Assembly: GCA_037447655.1 (NCBI GenBank)
Contig: JBBHKE010002572.1
Location: 1-64,000, forward strand
Reading direction: 5' to 3'
Length of the DNA stretch: 64,000 nt
Source: Zygnema cylindricum
Taxonomy: Eukaryota > Streptophyta > Zygnematophyceae > Zygnematales > Zygnemataceae
The notes beneath the pieces were generated by a model. It had not been told where the DNA came from. It made no database searches and saw only the letters and a list, made by a program, of their open reading frames with translations. Position numbers and translations under genes: made by a program. Shown here in pieces: positions 8,588-18,704 of the stretch. How positions within the stretch are numbered: position 1 is the stretch's first letter; each line of letters begins with the position of its first letter.

Positions 8588-10095
8588 CTTTGGCTATGTT
8601 TGGAGATACTGTAAGGCGTGGTGATCGGTGATGATTGTGACGTGCTTCCCTTGAACGTAGCATTTCCAAACTTCCAACGCGTTAAAATTGCTATTGTCTC
8701 TTTTTCATGCGTGGCCCAGTTAAGTTCCGCTACCTTTAGTTTCGGACTGTCGTAGGCAATGGGTTGAAGGCCTTTGCCGTGATCTTGCATAAGGATCGCT
8801 TCAATAGCCGTATTGCTGGCGTCGGTAATTATTGTCCAAGGTAACTCCGGGTCGGGGACAGCTAACACAGGGGCGGTAACCAACCGTTCCTTTAACATGT
8901 CAAAGGTTGCCCCTTGCGTCGTTTTCCACTTATAGGGCACGTCATTCTTAAGTAAGCCCGTGAGTGGTGCAGCAATTTTTGCGAAACCTTCTACGAAACG
9001 ACGATAGTAGGAGCATAATCCAAGAAAGCTCCGTAACTCCGTAACGTTAGTCGGCTGTGGCCACTCCTTGACTGCCTTAGTTTTGTTTGGATCCACTGCG
9101 ATCCCATCGTGGCTCACCACATGGCCTAAAAACTCAATTTTCTCCTTCAAAAAGTCACATTTACTCCTTTTTGCGTACAACCTGTTTTCCCTATGGACTT
9201 GTAAGACCGTTCGCAGGTGCTCCACGTGATCTTCCAATGTCCTACTATACACCAGGATGTCGTCTAAGAAGACTATGACGAAGGCGTCCAAATATTGTCG
9301 AAAGATTGAATTCATCAAGTGCATAAAAGTCGTTGGCGCGTTGGTCAACCCAAATGGCATAACCAAGAATTGAAAGTGACCGTACCGAGTCCAAAATGCA
9401 GTCTTTTCCACATCTTCCTTGGCAATTCGAATTTGGTGATAACCATTTCGTAAGTCGATTTTCGAAAAATATTTGGCACCTCTTAACCGGTCTTATAATT
9501 CATCTATCCTTGGTAGAAGGTACGCATTTTTCACCGTCAACTTGTTTAGCCCTCGATAGTCCACACACATACGTAACCCTCCATCCTTCCTATTCACGAA
9601 GAGGACGGGGGCTCCTTACGGTGACTTGCTCGGTTAGATTGCTCTGGCTTCAACCAACTCTGCAAGTTGCTTTTTGAGTTCACCCAATTCGGTGTAACTC
9701 AGGTTATACATTCGATTAGCCAGGGGTAACGCTCCGAGAACAAGCTCTATCCTGTGGTCTACTTTGCGCTTCAGAGGTAAACCTTCCTGGAGCTTCGGGG
9801 GAAAGACATCAACATACTCCTCGAGAAGCTTTGTCGCGACTTCCGAGGCCTCTACAGAAGTCTTTCCGGTGTCATCACCTCCTTTCGATTTGAAGTCGGG
9901 GTCTTTCATACTCGATTCCTCCGAAATCCCCTCCTTCGTTTCCTCCATAGGTTGGACGACGGCCATACCAATTGTCTCCCCTTTCTTGAGTGCCCTCTTT
10001 AGCTGTAAGGCCGAAAGTAGCCGTCCCTCTTCCGACCCCTTACCGGCAGCTCCCGCCTTTACCTCGAACTCTTTTTCACCTTTCTTCACTCTCAT
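8588..10095 (-). pseudogene. Gypsy reverse transcriptase and RNase H, frameshifted
   Basis: The segment 10095-9634 holds the RT N-terminal region (EYVDVFPPKLQEGLP, DHRIEL). It then breaks; stops are visible in the stretch 9420-9634 (including one at about 9500), which still encodes the [17 protein letters not shown]-type region. The segment 9411-8588 holds the RT core ([17 protein letters not shown]), the catalytic FLDDILVYS box, the [11 protein letters not shown] thumb and the start of RNase H (WTIITDAS, with the usual catalytic Asp). A further frameshift lies near 8690. Confidence 0.85.
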
Positions 10096-10200
10096 GTTGC
10101 CACTTCTCCAATAGATCGTAGGGTTTCATTTTTGCTGCCACGGCTTCCCCAAGATTACCTCATGGTCTCCAATGGGTAATATAAGAAGGGTGTCGAACCA

Positions 10201-10443
10201 TTAGAACTCTCCAATTCTGACGCTTAACCTTAGAGTACGATGAGTAATCGATAGAGAACTTCCGTCGGCCAATTGCACCGTGTGACGATCCATTAGAACA
10301 ACGAGAGGAAGTTTCAACTTTTTCACCGTCACCTCGTTGATGAAGTTCCCCGATGCACCGGAGTCCACCGTAAAGCTAGCTGCGCTCACTCTGATCCGAC
10401 CCTTAAAAACTAAAGGGTCTCCCCCTTGACCCGCTAACCTCAT
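10201..10443 (-). pseudogene. Gypsy aspartic protease fragment
   Basis: About 80 codons with the active-site motif FTVDSGASGNFIN followed by QLADGSSL, typical of the retroelement pepsin-like protease that processes the polyprotein. It is cut off from gag upstream and RT downstream by frame changes. Confidence 0.8.
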
Positions 10444-10470
10444 GACGTTAAGCTTGCCCTTCTTAGGGCC

Positions 10471-11283
10471 TCACCTTTTTGGGCATTCTCCGGCCATATG
10501 GTCCAAGGAACTGCACTGGAAGCATAACCCATTTTGCTTTCTCTGTTGGAGCACCTCAAGGGACAAGTCATTGGTCCTTGCCTTGGTAGTCTTCTTCTTG
10601 TTCCGAAGCACGTTGACCACCTCCTTATCCCCATTAATCGCTCCGAGCTCCATGGGGGTTGGACCATCGTCGCATCGACCTCCCCCGCCGCTGCTCGACC
10701 CATAATGATAGGGTCTACAAAAGGTGAAGTCAACCGAATCGGTCCGTTCCGCGAACTGAATGATTGTCAAGAGAATAGGGGTCGTACTTTTCCGAGCGAG
10801 CCATTGCTCCACATCCCTTCGAATGAAGGCCTTAAGCCCCTTCACGTAACGATCCACAGCTTCGTCCTCCGTCATCGTGGGTATTTGAACTTAGCATTCC
10901 AAGAACCGCTGCGTGTACTCCAACACCGAGGTAAGTTGCTTCAAAACCACGATCTTATCCCTTGTCGCCTTAACCATGTTAACGGGTTGCCAAGAGTCAC
11001 GGAGGAGTTGAATGAAATCAGTCCAGACATTTGGTATCTCATCGTTTTCCACCATTGTCCTCCACCATGCTCCCGCTGCCCCTTTAACAAGACCACTCGC
11101 GTAATGAATCTTCTCACGATCCGACAGGCTAGGAAATTCTCGAGGTAATTCGCAATGGAGAATAGCCCAAGTATTTAGGTTCTTATACCTCGCCGGGTCA
11201 AACTCGTCGGGAAGTCTTAACTTCGATCTCCTCAAGTCTCTCTCCATGCCTCCATGAGTTCTTTCACCAAGACAAGATTCCAA
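10471..11283 (-). pseudogene. Gypsy gag with CCHC zinc knuckle
   Basis: Two adjacent frames, 11283-10891 and 10875-10471, together read as a retrotransposon gag: DEFDPARYKNLNTWAILHCE, GAAGAWWRTM, TRDKIVVLKQL, then YVKGLKAFIRRDVEQW and finally the knuckle CFQCSSLDHMAGEC. The break between the frames is near 10880. Gag forms the particle and binds RNA. Confidence 0.82.
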
Positions 11284-11407
11284 GGTTGCGACGGTGTTGC
11301 TCAGCTGAGCATTCTATAATCTGACATTTTCCAACTCCCGAAAAACTTGCGCTAACATTTCCGTGGTGGATACGCCGTGTTCTCCCATGCTGTCGAGTCA
11401 CGAGGGA

Positions 11408-11422
11408 AATCTCCGATACTAG
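11408..11422 (-). promoter_or_regulatory. Decayed primer binding site of the gypsy element
   Basis: On the minus strand TAGTATCGGAG follows the LTR end …TTTTACA after one base. It differs at two positions from TGGTATCAGAG, the usual site for the 3' end of initiator tRNA-Met. This element therefore seems to use conventional priming, unlike the copia elements beside it. Confidence 0.55.
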
Positions 11423-11907
11423 TGTAAAAGGGACAAAGTGATCCACACCACACCACAATGCACAGCGGAAAGACTCCAAAGATCCTCTTGGAGCAACAGC
11501 AAAAGCACACAACACTCACGGATAAAGGTTGAGCTTTATTAATCGGGAGGATTACAAGTTAAAAGCTCGTTGCGAAGGTCTACCCAAAAAGAGTTCCCTT
11601 CTGACTAGGTCTACTTGACTATTTAAACTCACCAGTTGCTAGTCAACCTGTACCACACTTATGTACACGTGGACCTTCATGGTCAACCGAGATCTATCTA
11701 AACTATCTTCTAGAATTATACTGTTTAATCTAAATTTTGCGGCGTTGCTATACTACTACGCTGTGTTGCTACGCTGCGCTACCAAGTCGTTGCGCTATCC
11801 CGCTAAGTTGCTATGCTGCTATGTTGCGCTGGTCTGGCATCGCTGTTGCGCTGCTGTGGAAAAACAACTATCGCAGCCTGGATTCCAACCACTAAGTACT
11901 CCACACT
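11423..11907 (-). repeat. Probable 5' LTR of the gypsy element
   Basis: On the minus strand the candidate LTR runs TGTGGAGTACTTAGTGG…TTTTACA, about 485 bp. It has a TATA-like TTTAAATA (about 11616-11623) and an AATAAA signal (about 11535-11540) in the right order. A region at about 11735-11880 is full of degenerate GCAAC/GCGCAAC repeats. The CA end is supported by the primer site; the TG end is a guess without a confirming second LTR or TSD. Confidence 0.55.
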
Positions 11908-11977
11908 CTAACCCTGTTACACCATCAAATTACGTCGAAAGACAATCAAAAGTATTATTTTTTAGAGATCTTTCATT

Positions 11978-12256
11978 TGATACCAATATTGCCTTTTTTC
12001 ATTGTAAGATGTGAGATAGACGCGGATAGTGGGAGGGGAAGAGAGAAAGAGGCTCCTGCAATTCTGTACCCCCCATTGGACTACAGAATTCAGGAAGCCT
12101 GTAGTTAGTGTTTGACTAACCCACATTCAACTAAGACCACTGCTATCCAAGCAGGCAAATAGACAATGTGACTGCACTTTTGTGCGGTCTGGACTCCCCT
12201 GAGTCCACAACAAAAAGAATCACAGAAAACGCCCAACTAGGAGATTAGTTATAAAG
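11978..12256 (-). repeat. Third, older copia-type LTR, left part
   Basis: Together with 18705-19517 this makes an LTR of about 1.1 kb in minus orientation, interrupted by the intact copia element. Landmarks shared with the LTRs at 3804 and 6866 include GACTCCCCTGAGTCC (12192-12206) and CAAAAAGAATCAC. The outer boundary at about 11978 is uncertain and no target duplication was found. Confidence 0.65.
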
Positions 12257-13304
12257 TGTAGAAACTAATGGTTTTATTAGTATTTTCTAGGTCTGAAAAG
12301 AAATATAGAAGTCGAGGCAGTCTATCTCTAACTTCTCTCTCCAACTCTCAAACTTGTCGCAGTCACTGAGAAATTGGAGAGGAAGCTAGAGCCATGGCTA
12401 CCTTGGCTATCCTGAGGTTTACGGGAATTTTATATTAGGGTTTATTTGTTTAATTAAAAGATATGTGCCGGCGGCAGGATTTGATCCTTGTACCTACCGG
12501 CCGGCAGATAGAAATAGCCGTTAGCCTTAGCCGTTAAGTCTAATAGTAATGATACGTAGTATATAGTTTGATAATTATTTAAATATGTATACGTACGATA
12601 AACCATTTAACTAGAATTAATTACGGGATACATAGATCCAGTAATATGTAATGTACGACTTACGGTACGGACATAAATCAGTACCGCGCATTTGTTTCGT
12701 AAATGAAACAAATACCGCGCATGTATTTATTACGGCCACGATTAAAGCCGAATTTAATCGGACGGCCGGGATTAGCGCCGAGATCGCGGAGGAAGATTTC
12801 GGCGGTTTGTGGCCATCGCCACATCGGATGACGCGTGGCAAAATTCCGTTGGATTGTGGAAACTCCGGAGATTATGGCACCGAATCCGGATTTGACATGT
12901 GTCAACATTTTGGCCATGTCGTACAATGTCCGTACATAAAGTACACCGGCAGCTGTACTTTTGCGTACGGAACTCAATTCTGATTGGTTCCGTACATCAG
13001 TAGATAGAGTCTGTGAGAGAGATAGGACTTAGAAAAATTAGAAGATAGGACCCTCTCTCCCAGAGAGCTTCTGTACAAAAGGTCAACTTTGACCCTCCAT
13101 AACTTACTGCTCAGGGGAGCAATTTCAGAGATTCTTTTTGCTATCGACTCAGGGGAGTCTTGTCTTCACAGGGGTGAAGTTGGTCAGAGTTTTTGTCTGC
13201 CAGGGTGGCAGTTATTTTTGCTTAAACACAAAGGGGTCAGGATTATCCTAGAGGCTTCTTGGAAGCTGTCCACTCTGAGGACTTATGGAGGTCTCAGAGT
13301 TTCA
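12257..13304 (+). repeat. 5' LTR of the intact copia element
   Basis: 1048 bp, TGTAGAAACTAATGG to GAGTTTCA. It carries the conserved palindrome at 12928-12973 (arms around GTACACCGGCAGCTGTAC), a CCAAT-type GATTGG and a run GAGAGAGATAGGA. Its last 20 bases contain the gag start codon. Confidence 0.95.
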
Positions 13305-16300
13305 GGTTATGGGCCCACCCTCTAGGGTGCCAATATTTAATGGAACTGGCTTCATATACTGGGAAAGTATGATGATAGGAGCTCTATGCGAAAAAAGGTT
13401 TTGGGGGATAGTGAGTGGACGATTGGGGCGTCCATCAAGTCTTGGAATTCCTCCAGGGTTTAAAGGAAGCAGATTCACCAGGAAAGAGGATTCACCTTCA
13501 ACGGAGGAAACAAAGGAAGGAGAGGTGGTGGACAAAGGGAAGGAGAAGGAGGCGACCACACCAATAGCAACTGGTTTAGCATTCATGTCACCTATTCCGA
13601 GGAACGAGGAGAATGATACTGAAACCTGGGACTTCAACAATATGGCGGCAAAGCACTTCATCCTACGCCATCTCACTCAAGGACTTGCATGTCCTCATTT
13701 GCAGGTAGAGAGGGCATCCGATCTTTGGATGGCTCTCATAGAGATGTACCGAAGTGGTACGATTCAGCAACAACAGTTGGCTGATCAGAAAGTTAAGGAG
13801 TATGTATACAAAGGGGGAAATATGTTGGATTTTTGCAATGAGCTTGCTACACTCTTCATGGAGCTAGAGAGTGCGGGTAAAGTTTTTAGTGAAAAAGAAA
13901 AAGTTAACTGTTTACTAATGAAGTTACCTGATGAGTTCGAGAACATAGTCAACCGTGTGCAGGACTTGCCGGACTCAAGGTGGATATGGAACTCAGTGGT
14001 AGGGATGATTCTCGTTCGAGAGAATACGATTGAGATCCGAAGGGGAGGAAAGAGTGGCCAAGCCTTGGCAACAGCGACCGATTGGAGGAACAAGGATTCC
14101 CGGAAACCAGTCAGAAACTATGGGGGTAGGGAGCGGGAAAAACAGGTTGGCGAGTTCGAACCAAGGGCTCCCAAAGGTTTATGTCATTTTTGTAAGAAAC
14201 CTGGGCACTATATGGCAGAGTGCACCAAGCTAACCGAGCTTCGGTTAAAGGAGGGGCAGACCGGTGGTACCCCGAGAGGAAAGAAAAAGGCCCTTGTCAC
14301 ACAGGTACTTGAGGCGGAATCCGAGGACGAGGACGATGAGCTCCTTTTGGATGAGGAGTTGGAGGCGAAAACTGAGGTTGAAATTCCACGAAGGCAGAAA
14401 TGTGCTTACGGTGGATTGAAAGGTGAAGCAGGCTGGATTATAGATTCAGGTGCCTCAATGCACATGTGTAAGGATAGACACCTGTTCACTAAGATAAGAA
14501 AGATTCCCACCGTAGAGATAGAGTACGGGGATGGGAGGATAGTCACCACTACTCTTGTAGGATCGGTAGATCTGAAAGTGTTAGTTGAAGGAAAGACATC
14601 CATATTAACATTCTTCGATGTATTGTTTATTCCGGAGCTGAACAAAAACCTTATCTCTACATATGTATTAGATGATAAGGGTTTTTTCACTAGCACTAGG
14701 GAAGGAGTCTTTACTGCTAGTTTTGAGGAGGATGTCTATTTCATTGCTGAGAAAGGTAGCCATGGGATGTTTAGGCTGATCTTAAGTAATGAAACGAAGA
14801 AACTTTATTATGCTGGTGTTCATGATATTATGATGTGGCATAAGAGGCTTGGGCATGTGAATCTAGATAAGTTAAGAGAGATGAAAAAGATGGGAGTGGT
14901 GGAAGGGATTCAGTTCAGTGAGAGTGATGATATAAGTGATTGTAGTGGGTGTGCTCAAGGTAAAGCACACAGATTACCCTTTCCAAAAACAGCCACCTAC
15001 AAGGGAGAAAAACTTCTAGATCTAGTACACACAGATATTTGGGGACCGGCTAGAGTGCCCTCACCGGGGGGGAAGAGATTTATGATGACTATAACTGATG
15101 ATTGGTCTCGGTATTCCCGAGTATATTTTTTGAAAAACAAGTCAGAAGCTGAGGACTGTTTTAGACAATATAAAGCATGGAGCGAAAAACTCCATGAAAC
15201 TCCAATCAAGAGAGTAAGGAGTGACAATGGTGGAGAGTATACTTCTAACCAGTTTGAGGATTTTTTGAGGGAAGATGGGGTTCAACACCAAAAGACAGTG
15301 CCAGAAAATCCTGAACAGAATGGGGTAGCTGAAAGGTTAAATAGAACACTAAGTGATAGTGCTAGAAGTATGTTGTCGGATAAGAAGATAGGAAAAAGGT
15401 TTTGGGCAGAAGCAATGAACTGTGCTAATTACCTCAAAAATAGAGTTCTTACTTCAGCTATAAAAGATCAAACACCTTATGAGAGATGGACAGGCCGGAA
15501 ACCAGACTTATCTCATTTAAAGGTTTTCGGCAGTCAAGTATTCAGTCTAGATACTGATCGGTCCAATTGGAAGCTAGATCCTAAAGGAAAACCGGGATAC
15601 TTATTAGGATATGATGAGGATGTTAAAGGATATAGAGTTTATGATCTAAAAAGAGAAGATATAATCTTAGTAAAGCATCTAGTAGTTATGGATGAAGGAA
15701 AGTCTGTGGATCCCTTCAAATATACAAAGTCAGTAAAAATCAGATTTGAGTCAGAAAATTCTGATGACTTTGAGCTTCCTAACTATCCAGGTTTTAGAGA
15801 CGATGACATTCTTGCAGGAACAAATCAGACAGAAAAGGACTCGGCTGTGGAAACTCCAGTGACAACTCTACTCGAAGCGGAAGACGTGGTGGAAATTGAT
15901 TCGGAATCAAGGGATAGGGGAGAAGCCGAGTTTGTTCGAAAGAATCCACGAGAACCATCTATTCCAGCCTCAGATTTTGAGGGAGGGAGGAGAAGTAGCA
16001 AAAGACTGCAAGAAAAACAGGTTAATAACAAGGTAACTAAACTATCTCATCAAGATGAACCTCAAACTTATCGAGAGGCGATGACTTGTCCAGAAAGAAA
16101 CCGGTGGAAGACAGCCATCAATGAGGAGATGGCTTCAATCATGGCAGCCGATACTTGGGAGCTGGTGGACTGTCCACCTAACCGAAAACCAATCGGTTGT
16201 AAGTGGGTTTTCAAACTGAAACTGAACCCAGATAACACAATCGAGCGCTACAAGGCCAGATTAGTGGCAAAGGGATTTACACAAAAGGAAGGAATTGACT

Positions 16301-17643
16301 ACGAGGAAACCTTTGCCCCGGTGGTCAGATTTCCCTCCGTCCGCATACTTCTCAGTTTAGCAGCGGCGGAAGACATGGAAGTGCACCAGATGGACATCAA
16401 AACAGCCTTTTTGCATGGAGAATTAGAAGAGGAGATCTTCATGCGACAACCCGAAGGGTTTGTGGAAGAAGGAGAGGAGAGTAAGGTATGCCGGCTGATT
16501 AAATCTCTTTATGGTTTGAAACAGGCGCCCCGACAGTGGAATAAGAAGCTTGATGAGTTTCTTACCGGTCTAGGATATATTCGGATCAGCTCAGATCACT
16601 CAATCTATGTTTTCGAAGATGAGGAAGGTTTTATATTTATTGCAATTTATGTTGATGATTTGCTTGTTTTAAGTAAATCAATGGAAAAAATTAATAAACT
16701 GAAAACCGATCTTAAGGGGAGATTTGAAATGAAGGATATGGGGGAAGCAAAATATATTTTGGGAATTCAAGTAGAGAGAGACCGAAAAAGAAAAATTATA
16801 AGATTGACTCAAAAGGAAGCAATAGGAAACATGCTTGAAAAATTTCAAATGGATAAAGCTAATAGTTGCACAACTCCAATGGAATTGAAGAAGGGAAGTG
16901 AGGGGAGTGAGGAAGAAGGAGTCATAGTCTTAGACGAGGAATTATCTCCTGAAGAACAGAAGTTCATGCAGACTATTCCTTACAGGCAAGTAGTGGGAAG
17001 TCTAATCTATTTTATGAATTGTACCCGGCCGGATTTAGCTGCAGCTGTAGGAGTGCTGAGTAGAAGTCTAAATGCCCCCACTAAGAAGGATTGGGAGGCA
17101 GCTAAGAGAGTCCTTAGATACTTGGTAGGAACTAGAGATCTATGGTTGCATTTGGGTGGGGAGAATACTGACATCACTACTTGGAGTGATGCCAGTTATG
17201 GTGATGCTCCGATGAGGAGATGTACTTCTGGATATGTATTATATGTGGGTGATGGGGCTTGCTGTTGGAGTAGCAAACAGCAAAAGGTTATTGCTCAGTC
17301 CACCATGGAGGCTGAGTATATGGCCTCTTGCTCTGCTGTAAAAGAATTGATGTGGGTCAAGTCTTTGCTTGGTGAGCTTGGTCACCTTCAGAGTGGTGTG
17401 CAGAAAATATTTTGTGATAATCAGGCAGCAATCGCTATTTCTGCCAATCCTAAACACCATTTTAAAGCCAAACACATGGACATCAGACTCAGCTTTGTTA
17501 GAGAGAAAGTAGAAAACAAAATAATCAGTTTAGAGTACAGACCAGATAGTGAGATGGTAGCAGATATGATGACCAAACCTGTGCCTTCCCCTAAGCTAAT
17601 TTTTTGCAGGGAGAAGTGTGGTCTGAAATTAAAGATTGACTAG
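13285..17643 (+). CDS. Copia gag-pol polyprotein, 1452 aa
   Basis: One frame encodes the whole replication machinery. Approximate residues: gag 1-290; CCHC knuckle CHFCKKPGHYMAEC near 300; aspartic protease WIIDSGASMHMC near 385; integrase with zinc-binding HKRLGH…CSGCAQGK (518-555) and catalytic Asp, Asp, Glu in HTDIWGP (about 582), RSDNGGEY (about 645) and PEQNGVAERL (about 677); reverse transcriptase from WELVDCPPNRKPIGCKWVFK to YVDDLLVL (about 1121); RNase H TTWSDASYGD (about 1300) and STMEAEYMA. The order PR-INT-RT-RH is that of Ty1/copia. No frameshift separates gag from pol. The first ATG (13285) lies in the LTR; the next in-frame ATG (13309) lies in the primer site. The stop TAG overlaps the polypurine tract. 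Confidence 0.97.
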   Translation: MEVSEFQVMGPPSRVPIFNGTGFIYWESMMIGALCEKRFWGIVSGRLGRPSSLGIPPGFKGSRFTRKEDSPSTEETKEGEVVDKGKEKEATTPIATGLAFMSPIPRNEENDTETWDFNNMAAKHFILRHLTQGLACPHLQVERASDLWMALIEMYRSGTIQQQQLADQKVKEYVYKGGNMLDFCNELATLFMELESAGKVFSEKEKVNCLLMKLPDEFENIVNRVQDLPDSRWIWNSVVGMILVRENTIEIRRGGKSGQALATATDWRNKDSRKPVRNYGGREREKQVGEFEPRAPKGLCHFCKKPGHYMAECTKLTELRLKEGQTGGTPRGKKKALVTQVLEAESEDEDDELLLDEELEAKTEVEIPRRQKCAYGGLKGEAGWIIDSGASMHMCKDRHLFTKIRKIPTVEIEYGDGRIVTTTLVGSVDLKVLVEGKTSILTFFDVLFIPELNKNLISTYVLDDKGFFTSTREGVFTASFEEDVYFIAEKGSHGMFRLILSNETKKLYYAGVHDIMMWHKRLGHVNLDKLREMKKMGVVEGIQFSESDDISDCSGCAQGKAHRLPFPKTATYKGEKLLDLVHTDIWGPARVPSPGGKRFMMTITDDWSRYSRVYFLKNKSEAEDCFRQYKAWSEKLHETPIKRVRSDNGGEYTSNQFEDFLREDGVQHQKTVPENPEQNGVAERLNRTLSDSARSMLSDKKIGKRFWAEAMNCANYLKNRVLTSAIKDQTPYERWTGRKPDLSHLKVFGSQVFSLDTDRSNWKLDPKGKPGYLLGYDEDVKGYRVYDLKREDIILVKHLVVMDEGKSVDPFKYTKSVKIRFESENSDDFELPNYPGFRDDDILAGTNQTEKDSAVETPVTTLLEAEDVVEIDSESRDRGEAEFVRKNPREPSIPASDFEGGRRSSKRLQEKQVNNKVTKLSHQDEPQTYREAMTCPERNRWKTAINEEMASIMAADTWELVDCPPNRKPIGCKWVFKLKLNPDNTIERYKARLVAKGFTQKEGIDYEETFAPVVRFPSVRILLSLAAAEDMEVHQMDIKTAFLHGELEEEIFMRQPEGFVEEGEESKVCRLIKSLYGLKQAPRQWNKKLDEFLTGLGYIRISSDHSIYVFEDEEGFIFIAIYVDDLLVLSKSMEKINKLKTDLKGRFEMKDMGEAKYILGIQVERDRKRKIIRLTQKEAIGNMLEKFQMDKANSCTTPMELKKGSEGSEEEGVIVLDEELSPEEQKFMQTIPYRQVVGSLIYFMNCTRPDLAAAVGVLSRSLNAPTKKDWEAAKRVLRYLVGTRDLWLHLGGENTDITTWSDASYGDAPMRRCTSGYVLYVGDGACCWSSKQQKVIAQSTMEAEYMASCSAVKELMWVKSLLGELGHLQSGVQKIFCDNQAAIAISANPKHHFKAKHMDIRLSFVREKVENKIISLEYRPDSEMVADMMTKPVPSPKLIFCREKCGLKLKID
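13305..13319 (+). promoter_or_regulatory. Primer binding site, half-tRNA type
   Basis: GGTTATGGGCCCACC follows the 5' LTR with no spacer. It does not match the usual TGGTATCAGAG. It matches, from memory, the complement of positions around the anticodon stem and loop of plant initiator tRNA-Met, so the primer would be a cleaved 5' tRNA half, as known for Drosophila copia. The ATG within it is the complement of the CAU anticodon and is in frame with gag. Confidence 0.78.
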
Positions 17644-17656
17644 AAAATAAGGGGAG
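17643..17656 (+). promoter_or_regulatory. Polypurine tract of the intact copia element
   Basis: GAAAATAAGGGGAG abuts the 3' LTR and overlaps the last base of the pol stop codon. Confidence 0.9.
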
Positions 17657-18704
17657 TGTAGAAACTAATGGTTTTATTAGTATTTTCTAGGTCTGAAAAG
17701 AAATATAGAAGTCGAGGCAGTCTATCTCTAACTTCTCTCTCCAACTCTCAAACTTGTCGCAGTCACTGAGAAATTGGAGAGGAAGCTAGAGCCATGGCTA
17801 CCTTGGCTATCCTGAGGTTTACGGGAATTTTATATTAGGGTTTATTTGTTTAATTAAAAGATATGTGCCGGCGGCAGGATTTGATCCTTGTACCTACCGG
17901 CCGGCAGATAGAAATAGCCGTTAGCCTTAGCCGTTAAGTCTAATAGTAATGATACGTAGTATATAGTTTGATAATTATTTTAATATGTATACGTACGATA
18001 AACCATTTAACTAGAATTAATTACGGGATACATAGATCCAGTAATATGTAATGTACGACTTACGGTACGGACATAAATCAGTACCGCGCATTTGTTTCGT
18101 AAATGAAACAAATACCGCGCATGTATTTATTACGGCCACGATTAAAGCCGAATTTAATCGGACGGCCGGGATTAGCGCCGAGATCGCGGAGGAAGATTTC
18201 GGCGGTTTGTGGCCATCGCCACATCGGATGACGCGTGGCAAAATTCCGTTGGATTGTGGAAACTCCGGAGATTATGGCACCGAATCCGGATTTGACATGT
18301 GTCGACATTTTGGCCATGTCGTACAATGTCCGTACATAAAGTACACCGGCAGCTGTACTTTTGCGTACGGAACTCAATTCTGATTGGTTCCGTACATCAG
18401 AAGATAGAGTCTGTGAGAGAGATAGGACTTAGAAAAATTAGAAGATAGGACCCTCTCTCCCAGAGAGCTTCTGTACAAAAGGTCAACTTTGACCCTCCAT
18501 AACTTACTGCTCAGGGGAGCAAATTCAGAGATTCTTTTTGCTATCGACTCAGGGGAGTCTTGTCTTCACAGGGGTGAAGTTGGTCAGAGTTTTTGTCTGC
18601 CAGGGTGGCAGTTATTTTTGCTTAAACACAAAGGGGTCAGGATTATCCTAGAGGCTTCTTGGAAGCTGTCCACTCTGAGGACTTATGGAGGTCTCAGAGT
18701 TTCA
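17657..18704 (+). repeat. 3' LTR of the intact copia element
   Basis: 1048 bp, nearly identical to 12257-13304, ending GAGTTTCA before the TAAAG duplication. Palindrome at 18328-18373. Confidence 0.95.

Larger units (their letters stand above)
8046..11907 (-). mobile_element. Degenerate Ty3/gypsy chromovirus, integrase deleted
   Basis: Reading the minus strand from the right: a probable 5' LTR (11423 to about 11907), a decayed primer site, gag with zinc knuckle, aspartic protease, reverse transcriptase, RNase H, then directly the C-terminal half of a chromodomain. The integrase and the first half of the chromodomain are missing. Stops and frameshifts separate every domain, so it is inactive. 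No 3' LTR was found; the left end is lost in the acidic ORF region, where a gag-only copia element is also inserted at 8041-8045. Confidence 0.85.
12257..18704 (+). mobile_element. Intact Ty1/copia LTR retrotransposon, TSD TAAAG
   Basis: 6448 bp with two 1048-bp LTRs, TG…CA ends, TAAAG at 12252-12256 and 18705-18709, a primer site, one uninterrupted gag-pol ORF of 1452 codons and a polypurine tract touching the 3' LTR. By eye the LTRs differ at about four positions (near 12581, 12904, 13003 and 13125 and their partners), so the insertion is young. Every part needed for autonomous transposition appears present. The element sits inside an older LTR of a related subfamily in the opposite orientation. 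Confidence 0.97.

Noticed and set aside
11978-12256. Target duplication for the third LTR
   Set aside because: The five bases after 19517 (GCGCC) have no counterpart near the left boundary, so neither the boundary nor solo-LTR status is claimed.
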